A stretch of 64,000 nt of DNA. Source: Tetrapyrgos nigripes (taxonomy: Eukaryota; Basidiomycota; Agaricomycetes; Agaricales; Campanellaceae). Below the pieces are notes generated by a model, which did no database searches, was not told the origin of the DNA, and saw only the letters and a program-made list of their open reading frames with translations. A program made the position numbers and the translations under genes. Shown piece after piece: positions 1 through 12,098 of this stretch. The first letter of the stretch is position 1. Each line of letters starts with the position of its first letter. The DNA is taken from the NCBI GenBank assembly GCA_013368315.1, contig JAACJM010000042.1:1-64000 (forward strand), written 5' to 3'.

Positions 1-276
1 TAGACTCATAGTACGGAAACAACCAGGTCAGCAGGTCTCCCGACGTTGCGGGGAGAGCTTGAGAATGACCTGAATTGAAAAGGCCTGGATCCCTTTTCAT
101 TCACTTTATAAATTCAAAGCCGGTACCCCGCCGTGATACCTTTGATGTAGAGAGCCTCCATACAGCTCCAGACAGCGAGATGAATATCATTTTGCAAACG
201 TTAAAAGGTCCGGAGCTCGACAAGGGAGATTCAGGTCAGTCTCGGCTTCGACGTGAAGGTCACGAGAAAGGACATC

Positions 277-1028
277 ATGCCCGCCCAATCCTGGCTCCTG
301 AAGTCGTTCCTCATCTCGATAACACTAGCATGGATCAGTGAGATTTCCTCAACACACACAGAGATAACCAAACCTAACATTTTTCATGTTCCACAGCTCA
401 AGCTTCAACCGTAACGTTCAACAACGTCAATATCCCCCCTGACAACACCTATGCCATTGAGCCAATCACAACTAGCACCTCCATCTCCAACTTCGTCTCT
501 TACAGTGAAGCAGGTGTCAAGAGTGACTCTGACGGTAGCGAAACCACGTATATTCGCGAGGTCGTTGTCAGCGAGGAGTACTTCCCAGATGGGAGGGTCC
601 TCACCCTCCCTACTCCCGTTTCCGCAGAAGGTACGGTGTTCAAGGTTATCTCCAGAACGTACTTAACCGTATTCCTAGCTACGCTCGTTCAATCCTCCGG
701 CGGGTTCTGGATCTCGCAGGTGGCTACCGGGACTGTATATGAAATTTTAACTACTGGGAGCACCACGGTGTTTAGTCCAGAGGGTATAGCGACGAATACT
801 GATTATCAGACTTGTTCGTTGGGGTCGGATGGGAAGTACGCGTGTGTTGAGGGACTGTTCCAAGAGACGCTGAGCTACACGGCCACTGCGAGTGATTTGG
901 TTTTTACGAATGTTGGGGAGCTCAAGAATGACAATCACGCTGTCGGAAGTATGACTCGGATGATAATGGCGTGGCAGGCTGTTGTCATATTGAGCGGAAT
1001 CGTGATTGGAGGGATCCTTGTGCTTTGA
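277..1028 (+). CDS. Small secreted protein with hydrophobic C-terminal tail, function unknown
   Basis: Two exons, 277-337 and 397-1028, joined across a 59-nt GT..AG intron, give about 230 residues. The start is the ATG at 277; it opens a hydrophobic signal-peptide-like segment (SWLLKSFLISITLAWI) that the first exon exactly encodes. The mature part is rich in Ser, Thr and Val with acidic patches and only a few cysteines. The last 20 or so residues (AVVILSGIVIGGILVL) are hydrophobic and reach the C-terminus, as in GPI-anchor signals or tail anchors. A cell-surface, possibly GPI-anchored, protein is inferred. I do not recognise a family. Gene structure is well supported because the reading frame passes smoothly through the splice; the anchor type is inference. 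Confidence 0.7.
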
Positions 1029-1770
1029 TGTGTATATGCTTCTGGTGCTGGGGACTTCGTTACTCATGATCGAATTCCTATAATTACTCGTTCTGTGTGC
1101 TATCAAGTCCTCAGGTAGCACCCGGACAATGATAGCCCTTTAGAATCACGTATTTACTGACTTGCTGATCTACGCAAATGCACTGAGTAATATACTAATG
1201 TATAACCGGCGAAGGGCCGGTGGGTAGCAGGCTTTCCGAGTGCTCTTATGAGCAAGGATGTGTTCCGAGTCCAATCACCCAAAATATAAGTCAAAAACAA
1301 AATATTTTCCCTGCTACTCTAGATCAATAAATACGCGCTGTACTTACTGATACTAGTTGTACACCCGGACGTCAACGACAAAGTATCCAGTCGCAGTTTT
1401 CCTCTTTGCCTTTCACTTCTGGTTAGACGCTCTGAAAGCTTAACGTGGATGTAGTGACACAGCTTTCGAGTATGATTTGCACTCGCTCTCAGCGATATCT
1501 GCCATCGGATCAGACCCATATCGTAACTTGAACCAAGAAACCACTTACGAGGAAATGTGGGCCATCGCTGACGCGTGGCATAGATTCGAGGCCTATTGAA
1601 GCAACGACTTTCAACTGTGATGCTGCTGAGCTCTGAGTTTGAATTCCAGCCAAACAGCAAAAGTTACTGCGACAATACGGGAATTACCGAAATGCGGATC
1701 AGATTAAAAAAGATAACCGAACCGGTGGACCATTTCAGCATAGCCACATAGCAAATGGTGGGTTTGTAAG
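1029..1770. other. Gene-free interval
   Basis: No convincing coding region or RNA gene is seen. The open frames on either strand lack splice-consistent continuation and have low-complexity composition. Confidence 0.5.
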
Positions 1771-2736
1771 ACGAGTCCCTTAAAAGGCAAGGGGGACCGA
1801 AAATTTTGATTTCGTACACTACGTCGAAAAAATTTTTAACGACCTCTGGGACCCGACCGACCGACCGCTACCTACTAAATATGGAAGGTATGCCTATATA
1901 TGGAAGGTGTAACGTGATACTGACCTTCCATTTTTGGCTTACCCTTGGCTCGGCGCTGTGCGCCTCGCAGGGAAGCCCTAATCCTAACGCGCTGGGGTGA
2001 CCCCACGGGTATCTAGACAATGGTACTCGGGTGGCGGGTGTCGGGCCAACTAGTGAAAAGCAGGGGTTTGGGGGGTCGTGGGGGGTCGCGGGTAGGGGTC
2101 TCGCGGGTAAGGGTACGGGTATGGATTTCAAACCCGTGCTGACCGTAAGGCAGACCCGCCGTACCCGCCATCCAAAATTTTGTACCCGTAGTTTACCTCA
2201 ATATATTCATTACTTTGAGTACGTTCTGTGTAATTCTTTAGTACATATTTCAATAATAGTATTTTGCCACCACGACATCCAAATATGGGTAAGTGACACG
2301 TCGCTGTTCACACGCCGGAAAGCCTTGATCACTGTGGCTGAATGCTTGAACAAAGCAAAACTGATGTATCCCACCTTCAAAAAATAATATTCCATAGCGA
2401 GTAGTTGGATTTAGATAGTTACATTATATATATATACTTGTGAACTGACGGGTTACCCGCCAGGGGTACAAACCCGTACCCGTACCTGCCAAACCCGTCA
2501 AAAACCCGTACCCTTCTGACGGGGCCAAATGGCTCAATCACCTTCCAAGACAGCTCTGGATGACAAGAACTAAGTCAAGAACTATAAAAGGACCCATAAT
2601 TACATTGATACAAGCCTGTAAACCATAAAAAATTTCACACTTCCAAAATTTTTTAACGACCTCAATGACCCGACCGACCGACCCCCGGAGTGTACCGGTC
2701 CGCAATCCCGGGTCCCCCTTGTTAAAAGGGCCTCGT
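1771..2736. mobile_element. Degenerate terminal-inverted-repeat element (non-autonomous)
   Basis: The left end (1771-1798, ACGAGTCCCTT..GGCAAGGGGGACC) matches the reverse complement of the right end (2711-2736, ACGAGGCCCTTTTAACAAGGGGGACC). The match continues weakly to a shared GTACACT at the same offset. Just inside each terminus lies a block of about 40 bp, AATTTTTTAACGACCTC followed by GACCCGACCGACCGACC, in direct orientation. The interior is rich in GGGTACGGGT/ACCCGTACCC words near both ends (about 2000-2170 and 2450-2520), as in subterminal repeats of hAT-like elements. No transposase frame and no clear target-site duplication were found, so superfamily is unassigned. Confidence 0.5.
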
Positions 2737-3624
2737 AACGTCGAATCCCATATCTCTGTGACTCAAAAGTTTCACCCAATGTCAACACAATAGTCAGGGT
2801 TGGTTTCTGGAATTTCGGGAGTTTCCCTAGGAGTATAAGTGATTCATACTGAAACTTTTTGTGTAGTTTTTGTTAGAGTAAGCGAAAACTGCTTATGTGA
2901 GGTGTAAGAGATAATAGAAAAGTTAATTCCTATATGAGATAGATATGGACCACATAATGGAGCTGAGTTTCATTACTGGCTGTTATAGCTTTCACTGAAT
3001 GTTACTTGCTAAAATTGCCTAGGGAATAGTACCTAAGTTATGCTTTTATACTATGTACTAATGAATATGTGTGATAACTGCATAGGTGTGCATAGCTTGA
3101 GTGCTGCATAAAGCTGTAATAAAGCTGTAAACATGAGTAATAAGCTGTAACAAAGCTGTATCTTAGAAAGCTGTTCAATAGATGTATCAAATGCTGTAGT
3201 AAATGGATTGATGTAATGATATAGAATTCCAACAGTTTTATGTACATGTGTACTTACTAGTAACCCTTGAGTGCTAGCAACATACATATCTAGTTATCTG
3301 GCTGTATTCCATTGCTTTCAAAGAAATGTTCACTGGGAAAGGGCCTCATATCTTGCCATGTGAAGCACTGGCACCTTTCCCTAGTGACATGCCTGAGATC
3401 CAGAGGAAAACAGGTACATGCACCCACAGTTCTTAAACCTGTGGGTGGCTTGGCAGCTCTAGTACTACCTCAGTATGTTTTGAAATTCATTTGCCTTCTT
3501 GCAACCCTTGATAAGAGCCTAAAATGATAACTTTGGATGTATCTGCGATAGGAATCACGAAATTACTTCAAGTACTAGCTGCAGTCGAGCGAACACCAAC
3601 GTGCACCAACTTTGACCCGGCGCG
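2737..3624. other. AT-rich gene-free interval with degenerate short repeats
   Basis: No gene is recognised. Between about 3113 and 3215 the unit AAAGCTGTAA and variants recur in direct orientation (AAGCTGTAAT, AAGCTGTAAAC, AAGCTGTAAC, AAGCTGTATC, AAGCTGTTC). The segment 3320-3530 is less AT-rich and may be a transposon remnant, but carries no intact frame. Confidence 0.4.
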
Positions 3625-5646
3625 TTAATTTTCGGGGGTGCCGTCATCGATGAACTGATCGGATCCCCCAGCATCCGAGTCTTCTCTGCCCTCTTCAGCG
3701 TCCCCTTCTGATTCCGTATCGTAGTATATACGCCTGCGTTCCTTACATAAGAGCGCAAAATCCTTCCCAGGTAGACTGGCCAGAGCTTCAAACCTCGCCA
3801 TCAAAGGAAGCTCATCCCCAAAGTCTTTAAACGCTGTCTTCAGTCTAAAGAACTCCAGCTCGGACGAGATGGAATCCTCGTCTCCTCCGTCGACCTTCTC
3901 GCCCCTCTGAGAATTACTACTGGAACTCGACCGTCCGGAAGAGGAAGATATCCGATTCCCAGTGGAAATAGTACGCGTACGCGTATCGAGCATATCGCAT
4001 ATGAGCCGCAGGAAATCATTGGTAATGGTAAGGACGGGGTTTTGAAAGGATAAGAGATGAGTTAGGTGGTCGAGTCCGACAGCTGTAATACGTATGAGAC
4101 ATGAACAAAGATATGGTACGAAAGACAATTGACCCGACTCACTCGTTGAAGAAAGATTTTGAAGTACTTGAGCAGGATCCAAATGACGACCACCCCGGTA
4201 TGTTGCTTCAATTGTGAAACTCGTGAGTTTTGGTGTCAAGCGAAGGACTTCAAGCATCTCGGAAGTGGATATTGATATCCTGAGGAATAATGATTGGAGA
4301 GAGCACAAAGACTGTGATATCATGGTCGCGAACGCCGTTTGGGACCATTTTGGCTTAACCGACACGAAATCGTTGTACTCCTCGTTGTTATACGAAAGCG
4401 AGAGCGAAACCAATTTTGGGAGATTGAGGATCGAGAGGATGTGGGTTTCAAACTCGGCAGGGGTGTCTAGTGGAACACCCACGCAGATATCCAGACGAGT
4501 AAGATTCTCCAGCCGAGTTGGCGTTACCACACCTCCCTGCGTCCCAACCATCGACCCTTTATACCTCAGTATGTGCAAATCAGCCAGAACTGGAAAGTGT
4601 TCCAAAACAGAGAGTGTATCATCGAAAAGAACGTCCAACGTAACCGAGCTCAATCAAGTCAAGTCAAATAACTTTCCCTGCCCTACATCCTGCCATCCAG
4701 CACTGATGCCATCCAAACTAGGAATAACCAGCCTACGAAGAGGAGCAGAGTTAAACATACTCCCAATATGGAAAGTCCAGGGACGCATCTCTTCACTGTC
4801 TGGATCTACCGCAATGGTCAGGTTTTCCAAAAGTGGAAAACACGTCTCGGATACCCAACCCCATTCCGCGAGATGCATAAGCATCGAGGGATCGAGGGAG
4901 AGGGTTGCAGATTTCCATCTACAACAATACTCGATGAGGAGCTCGATGAGTTCCTGCAGGTCCATATGAATATCGGCCAGTGGACCTGGGGTATGTGGTG
5001 GAAGAGGTCCCCAAAGGAAGGCTCTAAGACGCAATGGGCAAGGCATCGAGCGTGTTAGCCACGTCCTCAAAACATTCTCGATTCGATATGCTGACGTGTC
5101 GTAAAGACAGTCAAACCGAATGGTGATGTCAGACCACAAATCCGGTTGTCCACAAGCCACGTCTCTCCAAAAGGAGCAGGTACCAGCGATGTTGAGGACC
5201 GGCACAGACATGAAAGTAGTCCGCTTGGATTCTCTACGCGGTAATGAGAAGATACTTGTCACGTCGTCGATTTCGTCTGAGTTGTCGGGCTGAGAACACG
5301 ATAACGAGAAAATTGTAGCCAAAAGCTCGACAGGAAGTTTGCGTATTGGAGCAAGCAAAGCCTGTCGAAGTTCTTTCGACTTCATTGCGAGGTCTCTTTC
5401 CTTTTCCAGCGCAGCGAGGGTACCCCGAAGCCGAGCGATTTCCTGGTCGTATAGTTCTATGTCTATTTCAGTTTCTGCTATGCTTTGAGCGACAAAGGGG
5501 ATGTCGTTCTCGGAAAGTGTACCCTTTTGACGATGATTGAGAAGGAAAGTGTCAGAGGGTGGACCTGAGCATCTTGGAAGTCGAAAACGGCAATGGGTGC
5601 ATAGCAAAATATTTTCGCTGGCGTCAGTACCAGTGGAAGCCGACAT
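3625..5646 (-). pseudogene. F-box/LRR-like protein interrupted by one in-frame TGA
   Basis: Starting at ATG 5646 (the in-frame TTG upstream is not needed), the product begins with a CxxC-containing N-terminus (LCTHCRFRLP), a coiled coil (ETEIDIELYDQEIARLRGTL) and an F-box core, PIRKLPVELLATIFSLSC. Leucine-rich C-terminal repeats and an acidic tail ending DQFIDDGTPEN follow. This is the usual layout of agaricomycete F-box proteins, which act as substrate adaptors of SCF ubiquitin ligases. The frame is continuous over about 675 codons except for TGA at 4654-4656, inside an LRR strand (FDLT-stop-LSSVTL) where a CGA-to-TGA transition would explain it. I tested nearby GT..AG pairs and none removes the stop while keeping frame. 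It may be a pseudogene, an allele, a read-through case or a sequencing error. Confidence 0.75.
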
Positions 5647-5905
5647 GTGCAAGACACTGGAAGCTCTGGTTAGTCATCCACGTCAGAGAATGCCAAGTGC
5701 TTTGTATACCGAAACTAAGCGTACGTTGAGCAGCGAGCTGACGTTGAGTTTGCCAGAATGGTTTCCGCTAGCAGATAAAGATTTATTTTGCACATGCTAA
5801 AGGCAACAGCGTCTAAAACAAACAACAGGAAACAAGAAACTGGCTACTAGTACTACTTTAACTAAGTACATACACGAAAACGCTGGCTATGTCTCTTCCA
5901 AAAAC

Positions 5906-8149
5906 TCATTCTCCCACACCCGGAGAGCTCGAACTCAGCTTCAAGGAACGACACGAAGACTGGGATAACACCGATCGGCTGCCTTTCTTCTTCGGAAAAA
6001 GAACCGAACTCGCACTTCTGTACTCCCAACTCGACTCCTGTCTCAACTCTTCATCCGTCTTCAGAGAGGGCAGCTCCGACCGATTTCTCAACAGCATCGA
6101 AAATCCAGTAGCAAACCCTCCCGCACCCCGACCACACCGTAAAGCTTGCCATTCCTCTGAATAACAAACATCAAAGGAAACATCTTCGTCAACCGTTAGG
6201 TAGACATATTCGAGCTGTTTCGTAACCCTTGCATGGGCAGCCCTCCATCTAGAGCCTAAAAATGCTGATAAGGCTTTGACTTGCGTTTCCTCTAGGGTCT
6301 GGAGGCATAAGTCTGCATGCAAGTGGACGAGATTTGGAGCTAGAAGTCTAACCGTCGGGTCGTTTGGATTTATGGTGAGGGCTTGAAGTAGAGGCTCTAG
6401 ATCGATTCGTCCACAGCACTCAAGAGTAATGTGAGTAATTGTTCTGGAAACACAATCCAGTAAAAACTTCAAAGCATCGGTGTCGAGGTTGTTAAATACA
6501 TTTTTCAGGTGGATCTTGGTCAAAGGAGGACCAGCATAAAGTCCAACGGCACTCGAGCTCGAGATTCTCTCCACCAACCCCATAAGCACCCCGCCCATGT
6601 CCACGTCGTCATCAACTGGGTAGTCGTCATCCGGAGTGAGCAAGATATTCAATTCTCCCAGCTGGGGAAAAATGAAAGGCTTTAACATCAGTTGTGCGCA
6701 GCTTGCCCCTTCTTTCAAGAACATGACCTGAAAGACTTTCAGACGAGGTAGCTCGCACAATGGTACCGCATCCCTCAAGATGACATCTCGACCAAGCTCC
6801 TCTTCAGACCATCCGCCAACCATCAACTTGACCTTCTCCAGTTGCTTTGCACTCATCAACATCGTCCGAATTGTTCTCGCGTACTTTGTTCCTACCATTT
6901 TCAAATCGACGGCTACGAGTTGATTCCACGGGAGAGGAAGGGCGTCAAGAAGTGGAATAATATCCCCCGGTTTTCTTCCATTCCATGGGGATTGGATAGA
7001 GAGATGGGTAAGGCGCGGGGTAAAGTTAGTAGCTTCAAGTTCGGCTCCATTTGTATCGTCATCGTCATTGTCACCACTTGCATTTGTCCGGGGTCCACAA
7101 GTGTGTGATAAAATGGATAGAAAACCAAGACGGTTCACCAAAGCCCGAGGCGACGCCGACTTAGTTTGTGCAGCTTCACTGCCATGCTCAAAACTCCGAC
7201 CCGAGCCTCCATTAATAATCACCAGCTCAAACTTCCTTAGCAGTGTCCTAGGAGGCAAAGGGGTCGGCATTTCCACGAACAAATACGAGATGGGCAACTC
7301 TAGCTTTACTTCGCAAAGTTGCTCTATAGAAGGCACCAATGCCCAAAGGATATTCCTCGGTACTGAGATATCCAGAACAGGATAACGTCTCAACAGCTCG
7401 GGGTCATCGTCAAACTGCCTTCCTTGAAGAGCACCGTTTCGAAGAGTGATGTTTATTGGAACGAGAGAGGCATTTGATGTTTGGGAGTTGGTAGAGACTG
7501 AGGAAGGACGACTTTTGGAAAAGTAGGCTGCTATGCCTGTGATTATGTAGTCGTAATCATACGCACCTCCGGAGCCAGAGGCGCCCAAATCCGTACTTGA
7601 CTCTAAGCCAACACCAACACCAACACCAACGTCGCTGCTAGACAAGCTGCCACCAATCCCAGGCCAGCCGGCACCGAGACATTGACCTGCACTTGGAAGA
7701 CAAACCTCCCAAACCTCCTTCATCACAAACGGCATACTAAAGTCCAAATTTCTCCAACACCAACGTACACCCTTCACGATACCTTCCCATTTTTTGCATA
7801 TCCTCATCAAGGTATACGCAGGAAGGATGGCGAGAGCGCAAAGCTCATCCCTCTTCTCGTCAGTTGTCGCGGTAAAACTCTCCTTCTTCTCTCCTTTGAC
7901 GTCGACAACTTGAGTTGGAGGCAGAGGTAGCTCTGAGTCACTCTCATCGTCCTCTTCTGATTCTGGCTGCGTTTTGGAGGAGGCGGCAGCAGCGATTGAG
8001 GAGGTAGAAGGTAAAGACGAAGGTGGTAAAAGGTAAGGGTCATCGCAGAAATATACGAAGGACCGCACGAGGAGTTCGTCAGGCAGCTTTTGTATGAAGG
8101 CGGGGTCAAGAGAGAGCTTCGTTGTTGTCTCTGAGTCGGAGTCGGTCAT
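5906..8149 (-). CDS. F-box/LRR-like protein
   Basis: A single-exon frame of about 747 residues. The start is the ATG at 8149 (MTDSDSETTTK); the frame stays open upstream but has no better ATG context. The F-box lies at about residues 12-35 (AFIQKLPDELLVRSFVYFC). It is followed by an acidic, Ser-rich insert (SEEDDESDSELPLPP) and LRR-type strands (LTHLSIQSPW, LVAVDLKMVG, LTKIHLKNVF, ITHITLECCG). An SCF substrate-receptor role is inferred from the family; the substrate is unknown. It lies in tandem with the interrupted F-box gene at 3625-5646 on the same strand, 260 bp away, but the two proteins are not close copies. Such genes are numerous and fast-evolving in agaricomycetes. Confidence 0.75.
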   Translation of the reverse strand: MTDSDSETTTKLSLDPAFIQKLPDELLVRSFVYFCDDPYLLPPSSLPSTSSIAAAASSKTQPESEEDDESDSELPLPPTQVVDVKGEKKESFTATTDEKRDELCALAILPAYTLMRICKKWEGIVKGVRWCWRNLDFSMPFVMKEVWEVCLPSAGQCLGAGWPGIGGSLSSSDVGVGVGVGLESSTDLGASGSGGAYDYDYIITGIAAYFSKSRPSSVSTNSQTSNASLVPINITLRNGALQGRQFDDDPELLRRYPVLDISVPRNILWALVPSIEQLCEVKLELPISYLFVEMPTPLPPRTLLRKFELVIINGGSGRSFEHGSEAAQTKSASPRALVNRLGFLSILSHTCGPRTNASGDNDDDDTNGAELEATNFTPRLTHLSIQSPWNGRKPGDIIPLLDALPLPWNQLVAVDLKMVGTKYARTIRTMLMSAKQLEKVKLMVGGWSEEELGRDVILRDAVPLCELPRLKVFQVMFLKEGASCAQLMLKPFIFPQLGELNILLTPDDDYPVDDDVDMGGVLMGLVERISSSSAVGLYAGPPLTKIHLKNVFNNLDTDALKFLLDCVSRTITHITLECCGRIDLEPLLQALTINPNDPTVRLLAPNLVHLHADLCLQTLEETQVKALSAFLGSRWRAAHARVTKQLEYVYLTVDEDVSFDVCYSEEWQALRCGRGAGGFATGFSMLLRNRSELPSLKTDEELRQESSWEYRSASSVLFPKKKGSRSVLSQSSCRSLKLSSSSPGVGE

Positions 8150-10074
8150 GACAATGTATTGGGTGCTTTGATAGGGGAAGACGATAGACTTAAAAGCCGC
8201 TCTTGGAAGAGATTGACACAGGGGCAGATGCTGAAGACAGAAACTTGCATGAGACGAGCCTTGGTGATATTCAAACAAGACGTACTCGTATCAGCCAGCT
8301 TATATGGACTGCGAAGAACGTCCTGGTGGCTGACGAAACTGAGGGAGACTCTACAGATGAGCGTAGCAGAGAGCAGGGTCGAGACAATAGTTGGTTCAGG
8401 TCAAAATCGAACTAGACACGCGACTTCCATTGTTCTGGAGTAACTGTGTTATTGTACCAATTTGGTCAAAAAAGAAAACAACAACAACAACAACATACGC
8501 AGAGAATAATCACAATGACAATGACAGCATACCACCAGAAGCACGGACTCGCCGCCGAAATAGATTCCAGTTTGCCAGTGACGACGGCCCTGAGCCCGTC
8601 TCCAGACTTAGGCCGCCCGGTATTCTTCTTTCTTCGTCCGTCCTCGTCTCCTGGACTATTACTGAGAGTCCTAGTCCGTCCTCATCCCGCGGAGCATGAT
8701 AGCACGCGAGCAAGATGCGGTTTTAAGCTCAAGCCTATGGCCAAGGAAAGGGAAGGTTCGCGGGTTCCGATACTGATCTTCGAGGTCGCGTTGTATTGTT
8801 TCTGGCCCTGGCCCCCATATGCATCGTCTGAATCAAACCAAGACGTGACGTAGCGTATGTCGGATTGACGGTATCTGACTATCTTCCAGATTTTCGGGAA
8901 TAGTCCGGGTGTTTCGCAATCTGGCTATAGATCATCACAAAGGACAGCGGAATCGGGATCAAAGTAAGTAGTGTCCTAGAGCTAGTGATTGAGATGAAGC
9001 TGACGCAGCAGTGAAAGGGAAGCGAGGACTTACCAGCATTGACCGGTACAGCAAGCAGCAACTTCTGACCATCCAAACCTTTCCGAAAGATGCGCACACG
9101 AGTTGCAAAGCCTGGAAAGAATAAGAAGGCACCCGTGGTCAGTAAAAGAGAAGAAGAATCTATTTTCTGGAGGACAGTATAGCAGTGACAGCGTGGACTG
9201 AAACTTACCTTACTGCGAACCCGCGAAGTGCGAAGTCGAAGCCGCAGTTCTTCGTCCCTTCGTCCCAATCTTCGTCGTTTTCATCATTACTGAATCTCCT
9301 TTGAGTAAACTTCGAACCCATTTGCAAATGGAAGTTGGAACGGCCCAAGTCTCATCTCCGGCTTGCATAATTCCGAGGCGTAACGCGTATTGCAGCCTAT
9401 GCCTATTGCTATCCCAGCCAATCTCAGCAAGACGGATAGATAGCTCGAGTTTGGAGGAGGCTTAATCTAACCCGATCTGCTCGAGTTATCGACGTTAGCT
9501 CGGTTTGGAGATACCATATTGATAGAAGAGCCAAGAGACCCACTTTAACGATGAGACAAGGTGCCGCCTTTCTCTTATCAGGCTCATCATGATCTAGGAT
9601 ATCCTAGGTCCACCGTCTTCCTCCTTGTTCGCACTATGCGTCTTGTAAGGAACTTTGATGCATTTGTTCCTAGGCCTTCTCTGGTCCGTTTTGATGTTCT
9701 GGGCGTGTCTGGGCATCTTTCTTGGATCCTAGCGCCACGAAACCTCTGGTTTGGAAGAAGATGAAGATAAAACACGGCCTATATGACTAGTACTTGCTGG
9801 CACAGAGACGAAGGAGTAATGTTTAAGTAATGCGATAGTGGAAGTCAAAGAGCAAATGAAAATTGACGGTTCATTGAATCATACACCGACTACCGCCTGG
9901 TCACGCTTATTCTACACAGCGACAAGCGACAGTGGCCACTGGCCAGTCATTCTATGGTCTATCCTACAAATATCCAAGCAGGTGCTTATGTATAGCTTTC
10001 TTTCGGGATAGATCCCCTCGCGCATGTAGTTCGTCAGTCTAAGCAACACGAATAAACCCATTCAAGGCTCCCGC
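8150..10074. other. Gene-poor interval
   Basis: A CAA-rich tract (8477-8495) lies near the F-box start. On the minus strand at 8930-9290 there are donor and acceptor-like sites around a short coding-looking block (ATRVRIFRKGLDGQKLLLAV), but I could not assemble an open reading frame from an ATG. Nothing else is recognised. Confidence 0.4.
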
Positions 10075-12098
10075 TTCACCACCCATCCACATCCCTATTC
10101 CAAGTAAGATATCTATCAGGCAACCAATCCGGTTGAACCCATTCCTCTTCGGTAATCTCGGATGAGATGAGGCCTACGACAGCTTCGGCACTGCGCATGC
10201 AAATATGTCAATATGAGAGATTATATATCATTTCTTGAGGAAACAGGTTTAGACTTACGCAGAGAAAGCTCTAGGCATTCCATGTCCCGTAAACCCAGCT
10301 GCGATAAATTGACCTGCATACAGATCTTCATTGCTTTGGAATTTGTCCAACACAGGGCCAACCTGAAAGGATACTAGTTAGCCAACCACTCGTAAGACAT
10401 TGTGACCAAAACCGGAGACACGCAAGATCACAGAAAGCAACATAACATCCAGAATAAACTCACAAAAGGATCTCCCATACTCGTATAACCCATTATCCCA
10501 GTCCACTCCATCTCCGGCTCCTTTCCTTCCTCAAACATCCCTTTCTCGTACAACCACGGTAAAAACTCCGTCAACTTATCCCCAATCTCTCTATTCACAA
10601 CCGAATCATCCGTAACATACTGTTCTTCTCCTCTCCCATCCATCACTTCTCTCGCCCCTCCCAAAATGACCAGTGGGTGTTCCCACTCAGTCCCATTCCT
10701 CTCTTTCGGCACAGGCCTCGCAAACCAATAGTTATGTTGAGCACCTCCCCAGGAAGTTCTCCAGACTTCTGGAAGGGGTTTAGCTGCACGTGTAGCGATG
10801 ATTTGGCCTCGAGTGGGTATGATACCTGCGGGACCGTGATAATGGGGGAGAAGGTAAGATGTGTAGGCGTTAGTTGCGTGGAGGACGAAGGAGCATTGGA
10901 CTGGCCCTCGGTGGGTGGAGAGGCTCCAACGGCGAGAGAGAGACGATTCTGCATGTATTACAGGCGGAGAGATAGGTGTGACAGCCGTGACTGGCGTTTT
11001 AGTGTGCAAGTTGATGGAAAAGTTGGACGTCTTCGATTTGGCGAGATAGTAAAGCTGGGTGACGAACTTGAGAGGCCAAAAGTTGTGTGCTGTGAATTTG
11101 ACTGCAGGGTATGAGGCACCGTACGTCTGAAAAATGCGCTAAACCTTTGTGTGTCGATTACTTTAGCATGAAAAAACTTACCTCCTTCACTTCTTCCGCA
11201 GTCAACCACTCGACATCACTAACATTCAGCCCGGCCCCTTTAGCACCTCTGTAATTGTCTTTCGCTTGTTCCACAGCCCCGTCAGATTCTAGTAATTCTA
11301 GATGTCCACCATGGACGATGTCGACTTTATCTTCTAGCCCGTGTTCTTGAAGAATCTTGACCATTTCACGAGCGGTGCGCATTTCTAGTTCGAGCGACTT
11401 GACGGCTTGTTCTGTACCGAACTGGGACTGGTAGGACCGGAAATTGAAGAAAGAGTACGGTGTGAGATGGCCTCCGTTACGTCCTAGACATAAGGTCAAT
11501 TTGCCGTTACAAAGAAAAAAGTGTATCAGCCTACCCGTTGCCCCAGAGCCTACCAAAGACCAATATCATGAGCTGACGCTCTTCCACAACGCGAAACTGA
11601 GATGAATAACTCACAAAATTCCCTAGCTTCCAAAACCACCGCACTCAACTTTCTGCCTTCATCCTTCCACTTTCTGCCGAGAGCATTAGCTAAATGATAC
11701 ACAGCTGAGATACCCGTCATTCCCGAGCCTATGACGCATACGTCGGCCTCTTCAGTCAGAGGACCTTCACTTCCTTCGTCTGCGAGAGGATTGGCATTCG
11801 GTGTGTTAATCCAAAACGATTTGGTGGAATTTGCGACGGGTAAAGTTGCTCTCGGATAGTCAAATACCTATACAAATCATTCGTTGTAATCAATATCCGC
11901 AATAATTACTGACAAGTCAAGGAGTTGACGGTGTCGAGTACTTACAAGTTGTTCTGCCGTATGGAAGACTGACTGTGTCAGGTCCTGCTCATCTTTGGCC
12001 AAAATAGGTCCATTAAGTGGAACAGAGGATGCTTGTAAAGCTATAGAAAGAAGGAAACCGATAGTCCACACCTCGTTCCGGCGTAAATGAGGCGACAT
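10075..12098 (-). CDS. FAD-dependent oxidoreductase, DAO (D-amino acid oxidase-like) family, probably secreted
   Basis: Begins at ATG 12098 with a signal-like segment (TIGFLLSIALQASSVPLNG) and ends with TGA at 10075. About six exons separated by short introns are visible: 12098-11946, then 11867 downward, a tiny exon encoding CSGATG, and others. The FAD-binding Rossmann motif is DVCVIGSGMTGISAVYHLA. It is followed by AREFCSGATGRNGGHLTPYSF, a hallmark of fungal DAO-fold oxidoreductases, and a C-terminal FAD-contact segment FIAAGFTGHGMPRAFSAAEAVVG. Members oxidise amines or amino acids with FAD; the substrate cannot be read from sequence. The signal-like N-terminus suggests export or the secretory pathway. 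The family is secure; exon edges other than those stated are approximate. Confidence 0.85.

Noticed and set aside
4617..4703. Short intron to remove the TGA in the F-box gene
   Set aside because: Donors such as GTAGGG or GTTATT paired with the available acceptors give 38-nt or 97-nt introns that shift the frame, so no splice rescues the stop.
4214..4969. 251-residue plus-strand frame
   Set aside because: It is antisense to the F-box gene and its residues mirror the LRR codons; it is a shadow frame.
8880..9290. Possible spliced small gene on the minus strand
   Set aside because: Good donor and acceptor words and a coding-looking block exist, but every ATG-initiated splice combination tested hits a stop or loses frame.
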